Assembly (NCBI GenBank): GCA_003117195.1
Contig: BDSI01000050.1
Coordinates: 744,001 to 808,000 of the forward strand
Reading direction: 5' to 3'
Length of the DNA: 64,000 bases
Origin: Eudorina sp. 2006-703-Eu-15
Taxonomy: Eukaryota; Chlorophyta; Chlorophyceae; Chlamydomonadales; Volvocaceae
The stretch's first letter is position 1. Each line of letters opens with the position of its first letter. Of this stretch, positions 30,813 to 41,994 are shown piece after piece. The notes beneath the pieces were generated by a model. It made no database searches, was not told where the DNA came from, and saw only the letters and a list, made by a program, of their open reading frames with translations. The position numbers and the translations under genes are program-made.

Positions 30813-31827
30813 CTTGTATGTTAACACGAAAACGCAGAGTTTGCTAGGATCCAATTGTGCGTTATTGCAGGCAGAAACAGCCCGTCGGAAATGGAAGGTT
30901 GAAGACCTTCCATCCGCATAAGGCCTCACGGGTGTTTCCTCGGTCACCTTCCTCTATCGCATTCTTCATTATAACGTGATCGTAAAGAAGCTGCTGCAAT
31001 GTCGAATGACAGCTAAAATCAATATTTGGCAACACGTTGTTTCGTGGGCGCGCGATCCTGGCAGCGTGCCCGACCCGGATAATTTCACCTCATTCGTCCC
31101 GGCAATAGGTCGATGACTTTGTTCGCGGCGATGTTCCTTAGATCCAGGACGGCGGCATCGAGGGTCGTGCACCAACCCACGGACTACCCCACCTCCGCCA
31201 TTCAACCACCAGCAACAACAGCAGCAGCACGCGCTATCCCGCCGCTGCCCTCTGTTGAATGAATGAATGAATGAACGTTACAGCGGACTCTGTTGCGCGC
31301 TGGAGCCACCGGAGCCCACTGCACGGGGCGCGGTTGATGCGCCCCCTCGCTCCCAGCGACAGTAGAACTGCGCTCTGCTGGTGAACCGGAACACGCAGCC
31401 AAGTACTACCGGCACTTGAGTGCGCGGTCGCAGAGTAGGACAGCTCAGCAACGGTCCTCGAGAGTACGGAACGCCATCACCCCGCATCATCCCTGTCCGG
31501 AGACCTAGCGCACGCGCCCCTCGTCGATAGGTGCACAATTAAAGATGACACCCTGCGGATACGCAACTGGATGGAAGGCTCTCACTGGAGTCACCATTCC
31601 GCGAGTTGGCTGCGAGCGTCGCATTTATTATCGCATCGTCGTCGGCCGCGGCCGGATGAGTGCTGGAACTGACGTGTTAGCTAGGCTACGGTCATCGCAG
31701 CTATGTGTGTACGACATGCCGTGCAAGATTTGAGCAGCAGAGGCCCTCAGGGGTGCTAGTTTCAGTCGCTCGTTCCCTCAGGTTACAGCGACATAGGTAT
31801 GACACCCCTTGGGGTGAAGCGGTGGAT

Positions 31828-31918
31828 TGCTGAAGTTATTATTAGGATGTTACAGCGGACCCCGCGGGTCATCGGTGACAGCCCCGGCGACAGCCGATGC
31901 TTCCTCACCATACACTGC
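31828..31918 (+). repeat. Dispersed repeat, 'GGACCCCGCGGGTCATCGG' family, copy B
   Basis: TTATTATTAGGATGTTACAG then CGGACCCCGCGGGTCATCGG, continuing with CAGCCGATGCTTCCTCACC and ATACACTGC. The same order of blocks occurs near 39910-39998. Confidence 0.75.
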
Positions 31919-32844
31919 TTAAATGAACTAACGCCACCATGGCGCTCCGGACAGGCTCCCCAAGTGCACCGAAACACTCCCCGGGTCCACACTACCAGGG
32001 AAGCACCCCGTTCCTGCTGAAGTGGTGAAGCGGTCCCGATCGGCGTACAAAACCACACAGCAACGGAGCTCCTCCATCCAATGCACATTGCCACTGGCGG
32101 TTTGAGGAGGTGAGGTGCAGGTACGGTGGCGCCACAGCAATCTGGCGAGGTCTGGCGCAGCCAGAGGGCCACCAGCGGTCAGAACCAACTCACCGCCAAC
32201 AACCGCTCTCAACCGTCCACAACCGCACGGGGCCATCATCATGGGGGGGCTGACAAGGAGCCCACCTCGCTGCGGCCCGCAAGGCCCGCCGCTCACTCAA
32301 CTCGGAGAGCGAAGGCACGGCAGAGACCCTAGGAGTCGTCGACCCACAGATACGTACCGCCGCACGGAGGGAGGGAGGGAGGTCGCAGACGAACGGCAGG
32401 TCCCCGACAGAGGAAGACACCAGCAAAGATGCCATCCAGCGCTGACGCCCCTAAGCTAGGCCCTTAGACTCCTCCCGGTCCCACTCCTCCCCGCCCCGGA
32501 GCTGGTTTCGGGGCGGGGCCCCAGCGTGAATCGCATCCGAGGAGCCCCCTCCCCTCCCTCTTCCCTGGAACCGCTGCCGGTCGCGGAATACCAGTGTGTC
32601 CGCTAGGCACATGCCTTGTCGTTGCAACAAGCATCTGCCGTCACATGCCTGTGCCACACAAGAGGCTAGACCGAGGCGGTCGTTACTTCATTGATGGGGA
32701 GTCCCTGGCGGAGCGCTCATTCAGCCGGCAAAACACCACGCACCGGCGTGCAGCGACTCGGCCCGGCGACACGCCCGCAGCTTTAGACAGGCGCGCATCC
32801 ATCGCTGCTGCCGCCAGGATCATCCGAGGCAGCGGCACGACCGT

Positions 32845-32940
32845 CCATCCCACGACCCTCCAGCCCGCGACCCTCCAGCCCGCGGCCCTCCAGCCCGCGG
32901 CCCTCCATCCCACGACCCTCCAGCCCGCGACCCTCCACCT
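32845..32940 (+). repeat. 15-bp minisatellite
   Basis: Six to seven copies of CGACCCTCCAGCCCG with CGGCCC and CATCCCA variants. Confidence 0.9.
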
Positions 32941-33378
32941 ACCGAATGCACTCGCGAAAAACGCATGTAATGAGAAAGCTCTTTGCGGCCATCGTGCGCC
33001 GTTTCTTCCGCACGCGAGAAAAACACGGTCTGCTGTCACAAGACGTCCGGAAAGCGGTTTGGAACCGATCGACTCCTCTCGGCCGTCCGTCCGACACGTT
33101 TGTACCGCAATGATCACTCTTCGGCTCCAGCAAAAAATTAAAATGCTTGGTAGTGTGCGAGACCTTAATAAGGTAACGAACCGTAACCGATGGTCTGTCC
33201 AACAAAAACGATGTTCACGAACTTCGGGCTGCGGGCGACATCTTCCCTGACACGCTTTTCATCCCCGCGCGACGTGCGCCACGTCTAGCCGACCCCAACG
33301 AAACCGTACTTGGAAGGCGTTTCCGCCAGGCTGCCCGGCGGCAGGCGGTTCTTTGGACAGACAGATACTCACATTTGG

Positions 33379-35428
33379 TTACGGAGCACAGCGGACCTCA
33401 CAGAGACGCAGCAGCTCCGACAAGACGTCTTCGTCGTCGTCCTCGTCCGCCGCCGCGCCCTCGTCGCAGGCGGCTCCGCCCGCCTCCTGTCCGCCATCGC
33501 CCAGCAGCCCATCCTGGAGGACGGAGGTGTACGGCTGCGTGGCGGTGGCGGTGCTGGCGGCGGCGGCGACGGAGATGGACGCCAGGGTGTAGGGAAGAGG
33601 CGGCAGCGGCGGTGCCTGACACGCCGACGGCGGAGAGACTGTCACGGGCTCCCGAAGCACGCCCCCGGGTTCCATCCCGGCTGCGCTGTTGTCCTCGGCC
33701 TGTTGTGGCGAAGCCTGCCGTTGCGCGGAGACCCACGACTGCCGCACGGCAACACAGAGGAGCGCGGTGGTGCGCAGGTCGCCGCCGTGGTGGCCGCAGA
33801 GCTGCTCCGCGAAATAAAAGGCGCCGGCCTCGTCCTGGACCATGTATGCGCCGTCTGTGGCGCGGAAGAGAGGCAGGTACTGAGATCCCTCGCCCGCCTG
33901 ATCCGGGGCAGGCAGCACGACGCAGACCAACTCGACGAGCTCCGGATCCGGCCCAAAGCGGAGCTCCAAAGCCTGGAATGCGCCGCTGCCATTGCTGATG
34001 ACGCGGAGGCCATCCTCGGTCTTGAAAGTCGGCACGTACCGAAGCACCGGGTCCTCCTCCGTCTGCTCCGCCTCCCCTTGCGGCGCCTCCTCCTCTTCCT
34101 GCTCCGGCTCCTCAAGCGCGGCGTCATCGTCCATGGAGGCCGCGGGGCAGGCGGGCCCCTCGTCATCGGACGCCGTGACGGCCACATCGGAGCCGCCCAG
34201 CGAGGAGCGGTTGCTCCCCGGGTGCATCCCGTCGGGCGGGGTGGGGCTGGCACCCGCAGTCTGCTGCTGGGAGCCCGGGTGACGGCGGCCTCCGTGCCTG
34301 CATGGCGGCGGGGGCGGGCGGGCGGGCTTTGCGAGCGGGCGGGCGGCACACATTCATCGCACGAGCACCTACGGTGGCAGAATGATGATTACGAGGATAA
34401 TGGCTGGGTAAGCCTCAAACCCCCAACAGAATCCGTTGCCACGCACAGCTGCTGCTTACCGCCGGTTTTCCAGGGCGGTGGGGTGCGCGACCCCCGGGGT
34501 ATCAGAGGCGCGACGCGGCGCCGGGATGTCGTAGCGAATGACGTCATGGACAGTGCCCGTCGCACGCGGGGCGTCCGCCTTCAGGTATCTGTGAGCCTCG
34601 CGGCCGCTGTCGGGCTTTACAAGCGCCGCCACCGCCGTCGACGTGACGCGCGGCGCCGCTGCGGACATGCCGGACGCAAGCCGGGAAAAAAGCAAGGGTG
34701 ATGTTGTTAATTGGATCTCCTTGCAACGAAGGAAGGGCTGTATGCACACGCACAAAGTGGTCCGCTGGACCGCATCAGTAAGGTCCGCGGGCACGCACCA
34801 CAACGCGCCACATTGGCTGAGGAGTGCGGGACCCTGTCGGGACGTTCGGGATGATTCTTCCTCTCGCTAGAGACTTACCGCGCTCATGTCTGTCGCTGGC
34901 CCGAGCGACATGTTGACACCAGCCGGAAGACGCCCTTGCCGGGGGCCGCATGGCGCCAATCGCCGTGGCAACGGCCTGCTTGTCGTGCTTCACACTTTTA
35001 ACCACCGGCTTGCTGACCGGCTTGACTCCAGCCGCCTCAATACGCTTCTGCTTCTTTTTCTGATTGCATGGTATACGAGGATGCGCGGACGCGATTTTCG
35101 TGCACGGCTTTCCGTTGTCGAGCCGAGCGGGGCAAACGAAGCGAGCCTGAACAGCACCGGACAGAGGGGACCCATCGCCATTCATTGACCAACCAGCATA
35201 AAATCTGGCGACATGAAAAATATTGCGCACTCGCAAGCTTTTCATTGTGCAATAATGCCTCGGCGGTTGACACCGCAGCACCACAGCACCCGCAGCATGC
35301 TCTTAAACCTGCTCACCATCGTATGGGGCCGCGAGATCCTCTGCAAGACCTTCAGGTAATCCTCATGACATTCTTGGTGGAAGGCTCGGTTGTTCTCAGG
35401 ACACTTGTCGTTTGAACATGATAGCACC
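33379..35428 (-). CDS. Cys/His-rich protein, 3' part (weak likeness to Headcase N-terminus)
   Basis: Four exons agree in phase: 35428-35317, 35146-34879, 34658-34460 and 34297-33379, giving 498 visible residues. The upstream exon(s) were not found, because exon 35428 opens one base into a codon after CCCTCCAG. Visible residues 4-20 read C-x4-C-x7-H-x2-C, followed by an acidic/Leu helix (EDYLKVLQRIS). Residues 42-64 add two Cys, a His and a further Cys, then a Lys-rich stretch. This looks zinc-binding and loosely resembles the start of Headcase (HECA) proteins, an inference from memory of the pattern. The middle is acidic (runs of Glu) and may act as a linker. Residues ~250-370 look globular (TFKTEDGLRVISNG, FRATDGAYMVQDEAGAFYF). 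The tail is Ala/Pro-rich and ends acidic. Function is unknown. The missing 5' end may lie beyond the LINE or be very short. Confidence 0.65.
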
Positions 35429-35800
35429 CTGGAGGGGAACGGAGGGCGGATATCAGATATGCAGCCCTCCTTCTGAATATGGAGTCAAAGACATTTGTTG
35501 TTTTCATTGATCTGAATTTTGATGTTGTTGCAAGCTTGAACGAGCTCGCGTTATCGAAACAGCAGAAGGCTCAGCCCTTCCAACGAAATCAGGGCTTAGG
35601 AAAAAGTTGTTGTTAAAAAGGAGAAGATATGAGATGGCTGCTCAGGACGCATTTGTCAGAAATTTATCTTAGATGGCTGCTCAAGAGCCAAGATATTCTA
35701 ACATATCCCTATGGAATTACCTAACGTGAGCACGACATGCGCCTGCCGGAGGATGAGCGTGCGGAATGAACAGTCAGCCTGCGTCTGTACGGCGCGCGAC
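35429..35800. other. AT-richer spacer between the Cys/His-rich gene and the LINE
   Basis: A GATGGCTGCTCA block is repeated at 35632 and 35673. No exon joining to the gene at 35428 was found. Confidence 0.4.
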
Positions 35801-38800
35801 GACCCATTCATTCCTTGGCGAGCACCAGTTTGTACTCAAGGTGTAGGAGCCTCATGGTGTTCAAGCACCTGAACGAAATGTTACGCTCACGGGGAGTCGG
35901 TACGCGTACGTTCAGCGACCATCGGCTGGTGAGGCTGGAGATTGACCTGCAGTTGCGGCGCCCAGACGGAGGGGCCCTGGCTCCTCTGCGGGGGCGTAGG
36001 CGCGTTCGTTTCGATGTGAAAAAATGGCAAAAGTACGCGAAGCTTTTTACGCCAGACGACAGTCCCACCCTTGCCAGGCTTGAGGGGGTGGTGCAAGGGC
36101 TGTCGGACGGCTCGCTTAATAGCACGCAGGCGGTTGAGCAAGTTGGGAACGTTCTCTATGGAGCCATGAGGAAAGCGTTTGAGGTTGGAGGGCCTGCGCA
36201 GCAGCCCGCACGGGAGCATGCGGCGTGGTGGAATGACGAGTGCGCCCGCACACACGCGGACATGACGGAGAAGCTGCGCGCAGCCTATGGAAATGGGAGG
36301 TCCATAACGGAATGGGTGGCGTTCAGAGAAGCGAGGCAGGTCTTTAACAGGGCACGAAGGCATGCTATGGCAGGGTTTGAGCAACAGGAGTGGCGTGATT
36401 TCATTAGCAATTGCCGCGGGGACCCCAGGGCCCTCTGGCAAAAGCTGTCCGGAGGAGCCCCGAGCAAATGCCCAGTTACGGATGCAGAGGTGTGGCGAAC
36501 CCATTTCAAGACGCTGCTTAACGAGAGGCATAGAAATCCGGACCGTGACAAGGCTGCGCAGACACTGGCGTTCATTAATAGGATGGATGAGCAGGGGGCA
36601 TGGTGGGTCGTGAGGGGCCACGAGGAGGCTGAGCGCAGGAAATTAGCGGCGGACGCAGCTCTTAATGGGCCAATCACGGAGGAGGAGGTCGCTTTGGTGC
36701 TGATGAATCTGCCTAACGGCAAATCCAGCGGTCCCGAAAGGGTCTGCGGGGAATGCTACAAGTATGCGAAAAGGCTGCGGAGCGGGAGTGAGGATGAGCG
36801 CCCGGAGGTAAACCGTATGATCCCAATCATACAGGCTCTTTTGGAGCGCATTCGGTCAACAGGGGATATCCCGGATCAGTTCACGGTGTCTGACCTGGTC
36901 CCGGTGTACAAGCGCAACGGGGGGGACGCTACGGACTGCAGCAATTACCGTGGGATTGCAGTTGGTGGAGTGCTAGCCAAATGTTACGCGTCAGTGCTCG
37001 AACGTCGCTTTGCTAAGTTCGCGGAGGCAGAACCCGCCGAAACACCAGTACGACACTGGTGCCAAGCTGGGTTCCGCCAGGGTATCGGTACCCAACATCA
37101 TCTCTTTACGCTTCGCCATTTCATAACACGATACGCAAGACCTGGGCAAGGCGGTTTGTTGATCTGTCAGATTGATTTCGAGAAGGCTTTTGATCGCGTC
37201 GATCGTGAGCTTCTTTGGGAACGGATGAAAGAACGTGGCCTGTCTGGCAAGATGCTGGATGCCCTACGGCGATCCTACGACAAGGTAGAGCTGCGAGTGA
37301 AGGTGAACGGCCAGCGTGGCGAAGCGTTCAATTCCGACCAAGGTGTGAAACAGGGCTGCCCCCTGAGCCCAGTTCTTTTTGGTATGTTCATCGAGGCCTT
37401 TGCGGATTACATCGACGAACATGAGCGCCGGAACCCGACGGGCAGAGCTCCAGTCGCCCGGGGAGGAAAGTGCCGGAGCTGTTGTACGCAGACGATCTCA
37501 CAATGTTTGCAATGGATGCCTCTCGTATGCAATTCCTGTTGGATAGGTTGGCAGAATTTTGTGACGCTTTTGGTATGTCGTTGAATGTGAACAAGTGTGA
37601 ACTGCTGGTGTTTGCTGGTACCCAGAACCAGCACGTACAGCTCACGGAGGGCGCTAGGCAACTCAGGTTTGCCGGCCAGGCCATTCCGGTCAAGGAGCGC
37701 GCGAAATACCTTGGCTTGCGCTACGGTAGCAATCTCCCGTTCGATTCTTGTCGCATGGAAATCTGTGATGTTGGGCGCAGAGCAGTGTTCTCTTTGATGC
37801 GTAAGCTGGAGGCAAATCGGATTTGGGCACCAGACCTGATGCTCCGTTGTTTCGACGTTCAGGTTAGATCCTTGCTCTCATATGGAGTCGAAGTCTGGGG
37901 CCCGGACGCGATACGTGAAGTGCTCGGAACAAGAAGGCGGCAGCGAGTGAGGGAGTGGTTAAGGTGGGGGCAACGCGCTGGCACGGGCCTATCCGAGGAG
38001 GGCTCCGCACGCGTGAAAAAGTGGGGAGGTTGGGTCAGGAATGCGGGTAGCAGGGCTGGCGTTTTCGAAAAAGCCATGGCTGACCCGATGGTGGAGGTTC
38101 AGAAGATCTTTCTGCGAAAGGTGGTTGGCGCAAGCCTACCCCCAAACAGGCTTTTGTTTGCGGAGACATCACAGCTCCCGCTGCACTACTTTTGGGCTCA
38201 ACAGGTGTTCGGCTTTTGGAAGCGGCTAGTCAAACAGCCAAATTCGCTTGCCAGGGCTGTGCTTGAGGAGGACATTAAGGCATGGCTGGAGTCGGACCAT
38301 ATGACTAACGAGCATGAATACTTTTGGGCGGGGAAGGTACTTCGGATTTTCGAAACCCTGGGGTTCGATTATAAGGCGCATGTGGAGGAGGCGCTCGGTG
38401 CGGAGGCCAAGGCAAAGGCCATTGTCGCGCTAGATATCCCTTTTGGAGATTTGCTCTTAGAATTTCGGCGCAGACTGCTCTGCGATTGGTCTGCTGATTG
38501 CCTGGATCAGGATCCCAGGGGCTTCCCGGAGTACACCGATAGGGCTGGAGTGCAGGGGCCGGGCGTGACAGCATGTCGGTACCTGAACTGGATGGGCCTT
38601 GCGTACACACCGATCGATCACAAGCGAAAGCTGGAGCATATGACGTCTGATATGCCGAGAAAGCATCACACGGCGCTAATGCGATTCCGGCTTGGCCGTT
38701 GGGATCTGGAGGTATCGCGGTTAGCACGGGGGCCCGGGCGCACGCCGCGCAGTACACGGACGTGCCGGGTTTGCAATAGTGGAGCGGTAGAGGACGAGCT

Positions 38801-39100
38801 ACACGTGCTAATTGAATGTCCGGTCTACGAACCGCTACGCCGAGCGGTGGATCTCCCTGATGACTCGGATATGTTCGGAATCATGTTTTTGTTTGACCAG
38901 TGCAAGCTTGGTCATTTCTTATATCAGGTGCAGAAGTTGCGGAAGGAAAAGCTGCAGAGATGAGAGACTCAGCTACCTTTTGTTCTTTTGATCTTTTGTG
39001 CGCCCTTTGACGGATGACCGTTGTGGGGGAACACATGTTTATAGCCGTAAGGCCTGTACAACATGTAACAACCAACCAACCAACCATTCATTCGATCCCC
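35801..39100 (+). mobile_element. L1-type non-LTR retrotransposon, 5'-truncated
   Basis: The span is the coding body below plus about 130 bases of 3' flank that ends in AACC repeats (39068-39085), a plausible LINE tail. The 5' limit is set where the endonuclease sequence begins abruptly; no target duplication was found. Confidence 0.7.
35815..38963 (+). pseudogene. LINE ORF2-like: endonuclease end, reverse transcriptase, zinc knuckle; frameshifted
   Basis: The first frame (to about 37,450) begins with only the end of an apurinic-type endonuclease (FSDHRLVRLEI). A linker follows, then reverse transcriptase blocks: LVPVYKRNG, NYRGIAV, the QAGFRQG block, FEKAFDRVD and QGCPLSPVLF. Between about 37,440 and 37,475 the frame changes by one base, after which the second frame continues with ELLYADDLTMFA (catalytic YADD), the thumb and a long C-terminal part. 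It ends with a C-x2-C-x9-H-x4-C knuckle (CRVCNSGAVEDELHVLIEC) typical of L1-clade ORF2. The frameshift splits the RT active site from its N-terminal half, so this copy cannot make one polymerase unless the shift is a sequencing error. Volvocine L1 elements of the Zepp/ZeppL type mark centromeres in some species; whether this belongs there cannot be told here. Confidence 0.88.
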
Positions 39101-39600
39101 CTTGCACTAGTGCTGCCGATCGCCTTGACATCTTGCAATATCAATAGAAATAATATAATACATAAAGTTGGGAGTAGCAATCGCGTTCGCCATGGCCATT
39201 GCGCACCGCCGCTAGGGTCTTTACGGTACTTCGGTCGACGATGCTGAGCTCACCTCAGGTAATCCGTTTCCGCCACCTCCTTTCTGCATAGAATGCAAGC
39301 TTCGTTCATGTGTGGCAGCGCCATATCCTCCCACTATCAAAGCCGGCAAAATTTCCGGCGCGAAACTGGCAATCGCACACTTCCAATGATGGTTTGCTCG
39401 CACTTTATTATCAGAATTGATTAACTCACTGTCGCCTTTATCTTAATATATTCGACAAGCTTAATTACAGTGTACAACGAAATACTTCGCTCAATACTTT
39501 GTACGACCTACAGAATTGATGTATCCTGGCAAGATTAAGGAATACCTACTACATATTCCAAAATTTCTTGACTCTAAAATCTGATCCCTGACTGACTGAC
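39101..39600. other. AT-richer spacer, nothing recognised
   Basis: No ORF with motif, RNA gene or clear repeat was seen. Confidence 0.4.
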
Positions 39601-39738
39601 ACGAAATTATTAATAGTGCTTGCCCCGGGCGGGGTGAAACGGGTGTTGCCCCGGGGTGAACGTGCTTGTCCCGTCCCAGGATGTAATTGCTTGTCCGGGG
39701 ATGATATTGCTTGCCACGGGGTGAAAGTAATGTAACCA

Positions 39739-39833
39739 TTACAAGGTGGACCCGTATTCCGACCGGGGGTGAAATTGTTGAGAATCTTATTTAACACCGT
39801 CACCCCCAGTTGGGATACCGGTCCACCTTGTAA
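39739..39833. repeat. Short inverted-repeat element inside the degenerate zone
   Basis: TTACAAGGTGGACC (39739-39752) is exactly inverted at 39820-39833. The ~95-bp span resembles a tiny MITE or a hairpin, with near-palindromic interior GGGGGTGA/TCACCCCC. Confidence 0.65.
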
Positions 39834-39909
39834 CAGTTTCTTAAAAACCGCCCCGGTATGAAACGGTGAAAGTGTTTGCCCGGGTGAAAGTGCTTGCACC
39901 CGGATAAAA

Positions 39910-40000
39910 TTTTTATTATTAGGAATGTTATAGTGGACCCCACAGGTCATTCGTGACAGCCAACGGTGACAGCCGAGGCTTCCTCACCGTACACTGCCCC
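39910..40000 (+). repeat. Dispersed repeat, 'GGACCCC..GGGTCAT' family, copy C
   Basis: TTATTATTAGGAATGTTATAG, GGACCCCACAGGTCATTCGT and CCGAGGCTTCCTCACCGTAC appear in the same order as near 31828. Confidence 0.7.
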
Positions 40001-40251
40001 TGGATAAAATTGCTAGACTGGGGATGGCATTGCTTGTCATGGAGTGAAAGTGCTTGTCTGTGCTGCCGGGGTGAATTAGAATGTCCCGGGATGACAGTTC
40101 ATGCTCTGGGGTGAAATTCTTTGCCACCAGATGGATGGAATTGCTTACTTGTACTGGGTTGCATGTATGTATTTGCTTGTCAGACATGAAATTGCCAGTC
40201 TTCAGGGGGTAGTATCATCCATCCGCACCCAATTTGCACAGCACACAGTGT

Positions 40252-41994
40252 GTCATGATCAGTCAGTCAGAAAGACAGCCAGTCAGTCAGAAAGTCAGCC
40301 AGTCAATCATAAAGTCAGCCTGTCAGTCAGAAAGTCAGCCAGTCTGTCAAAATGTCAGTGATTCAGTCAGAAAGTCAGTGAGTCAGTCAGGAAGTTAGAG
40401 AGTCAGTCAGAAAGTCAGGCAGTCAGTCAGAAAGTCAGCCAGTCAGGCAAAACGTCAGCAAGTCAATCAGAAGGTCAATGAGTTAGTCAGAACGTCAGTG
40501 AGTCAGTCAGAAAGTCAATGATTCAGTCAGAAAGTCAGTGAGTCAGTCCAAAAGTCAGTGAGTCAGTCCGAAAGTCAGTGAGTCAGTCAGATAGTCTGCC
40601 AGTTAGTCAAAGAGACATCCAGTCAGTCCAAAAGTCAGTGAGTCAGTCCGAAAGTCAGTGAGTCAGTCAGAAAGCTAGTGAGTCAGTCAGAAGGTGAGTC
40701 AGTCAGAAAGTCAGCATGTCAGTCCGATAATCAGCCAGTTAGTCAGAAAGTCGGTGTGTCAGTCAGAAAGTCAGTGATACAGTCAGAAAGTCAGTGAACG
40801 TCAGTGATTCAGTCAGAAAGTCAGTAAGCCAGTCAGAAAGTCAGTCAGTCAGTCAAAGAAACATCAAGTCGGTCCAAAAGTCAGTGATTGAGTCCGAATG
40901 TCATCAGCGAGTCAGTCAGAAAGTCAGTGATTCAGTCAGACATTCAGTGAGTCAGTCAGAAAGTCAGCCAGTCAGTCAAAGAGACATCAAGTCAGTCCAA
41001 AAGTCAGTGATTCAGTCTGAATGTCAGTGAGTCAGTCAGAAATTCAGTGAGTCAGTCAGAAAGCTAGTGAGTCAGTCAGAAGGTGAGTCAGTCAGAAAGT
41101 CAGCATGTCAGTCCGATAATCAGCCAGTTAGTCAGAAAGTCGGTGTGTCAGTCAGAAAGTCAGTGATACAGTCAGAAAGTCAGTGAACGTCAGTGATTCA
41201 GTCAGAAAGTCAGTAAGCCAGTCAGAAAGTCAGTCAGTCAGTCAAAGAAACATCAAGTCGGTCCAAAAGTCAGTGATTGAGTCCGAATGTCATCAGCGAG
41301 TCAGTCAGAAAGTCAGTGATTCAGTCAGACATTCAGTGAGTCAGTCAGAAAGTCAGCCAGTCAGTCAAAGAGACATCAAGTCAGTCCAAAAGTCAGTGAT
41401 TCAGTCTGAATGTCAGTGAGTCAGTCAGAAATTCAGTGAGTCAGTCAGAAGGTCCGTAAGTCAGTCAGAAAAGCAGCCTGTCAGTTCAAAAGTCAGTGAG
41501 TCACTCAGAAATTCAGCGAGTTATTTAGAGAGACAGCGAGTCAGTCAAAGAGACATCAAGTTAGTCCAAAAGTCAGGGAGACAGTAAAAACGTTAGCTAG
41601 TCAGTCAGATAGACAGCCAGATGCCCAGTCAGCCAGAAAGTCAGTGAGTCAGTCAGAAAGTCAGCCACCAGTCAGAAAGTCAGGGAGTCAGTCAGAAAAT
41701 CAGGCAGTCAGTCAGAAAGTCAGCCAGTCAGGCAAAATGTCAGCAAGTCAATCAGAAGGTCAATGAGTTAGTTAGAACGTCAGTGACTCAGTAAGTAAGT
41801 CAGTGAGTTAGTCCTAAAGTCACCCAGTCAGTCAGAAAGTTAGTGATACAGTCAGAAAGTCAGTAAGTCAGAAAGTCAGTGATTCAGTTAGACAGTCAGC
41901 AAGTCAGTCAGAAAGTGAGCCAGTCAGTCAAAGAGACTTGAAGTCAGTCCAAACGTCAGTGAGTCAGTCCAAAAGTCAGTGAGTTAGTCACAAG
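40252..41994 (+). repeat. 20-bp satellite, block 1
   Basis: Imperfect tandem GTCAGTCAGAAAGTCAGTGA. The 20-mer is five 4-bp steps of GTCA type (GTCA GTCA GAAA GTCA GTGA). Variants CCGATAATCAGCC, CAAAGAGACATC and CCAAAAGTC recur at fixed order. A 389-bp segment is duplicated (around 40650-41040 and 41040-41430). The open frame through it is a by-product of the repeat. Confidence 0.97.
41987..41994 (+). repeat. 8-bp target-site duplication, left copy
   Basis: GTCACAAG directly before the element terminus CAGTGTTGC; identical to 43016-43023. Confidence 0.85.

Larger units (their letters stand above)
30813..33378. other. About 2.5 kb without a recognised gene
   Basis: Contains the PRXQ promoter side, a (GAAT)n tract at 31256-31274, a dispersed repeat copy and a 15-bp minisatellite. 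ORFs here are short and motif-free. Confidence 0.45.
39610..40200 (+). repeat. Degenerate 'GGGTGAAATTGCTTG' repeat zone
   Basis: About a dozen imperfect units of the form [C/G]GGGGTGAAA-N-TGCTTG(T/C)CC occur in loose succession (for example near 39652, 39690, 39716, 39766, 39858, 39887, 40040, 40110). Other repeats interrupt them. Confidence 0.7.

Noticed and set aside
32594..33250. 218-codon plus-strand ORF
   Set aside because: Runs through the 15-bp minisatellite and shows no motif or splice-consistent partner.
33310..34701. 463-codon plus-strand ORF
   Set aside because: It lies antisense to the phase-consistent exons of the Cys/His-rich gene and reads Arg-rich complement of acidic coding sequence.
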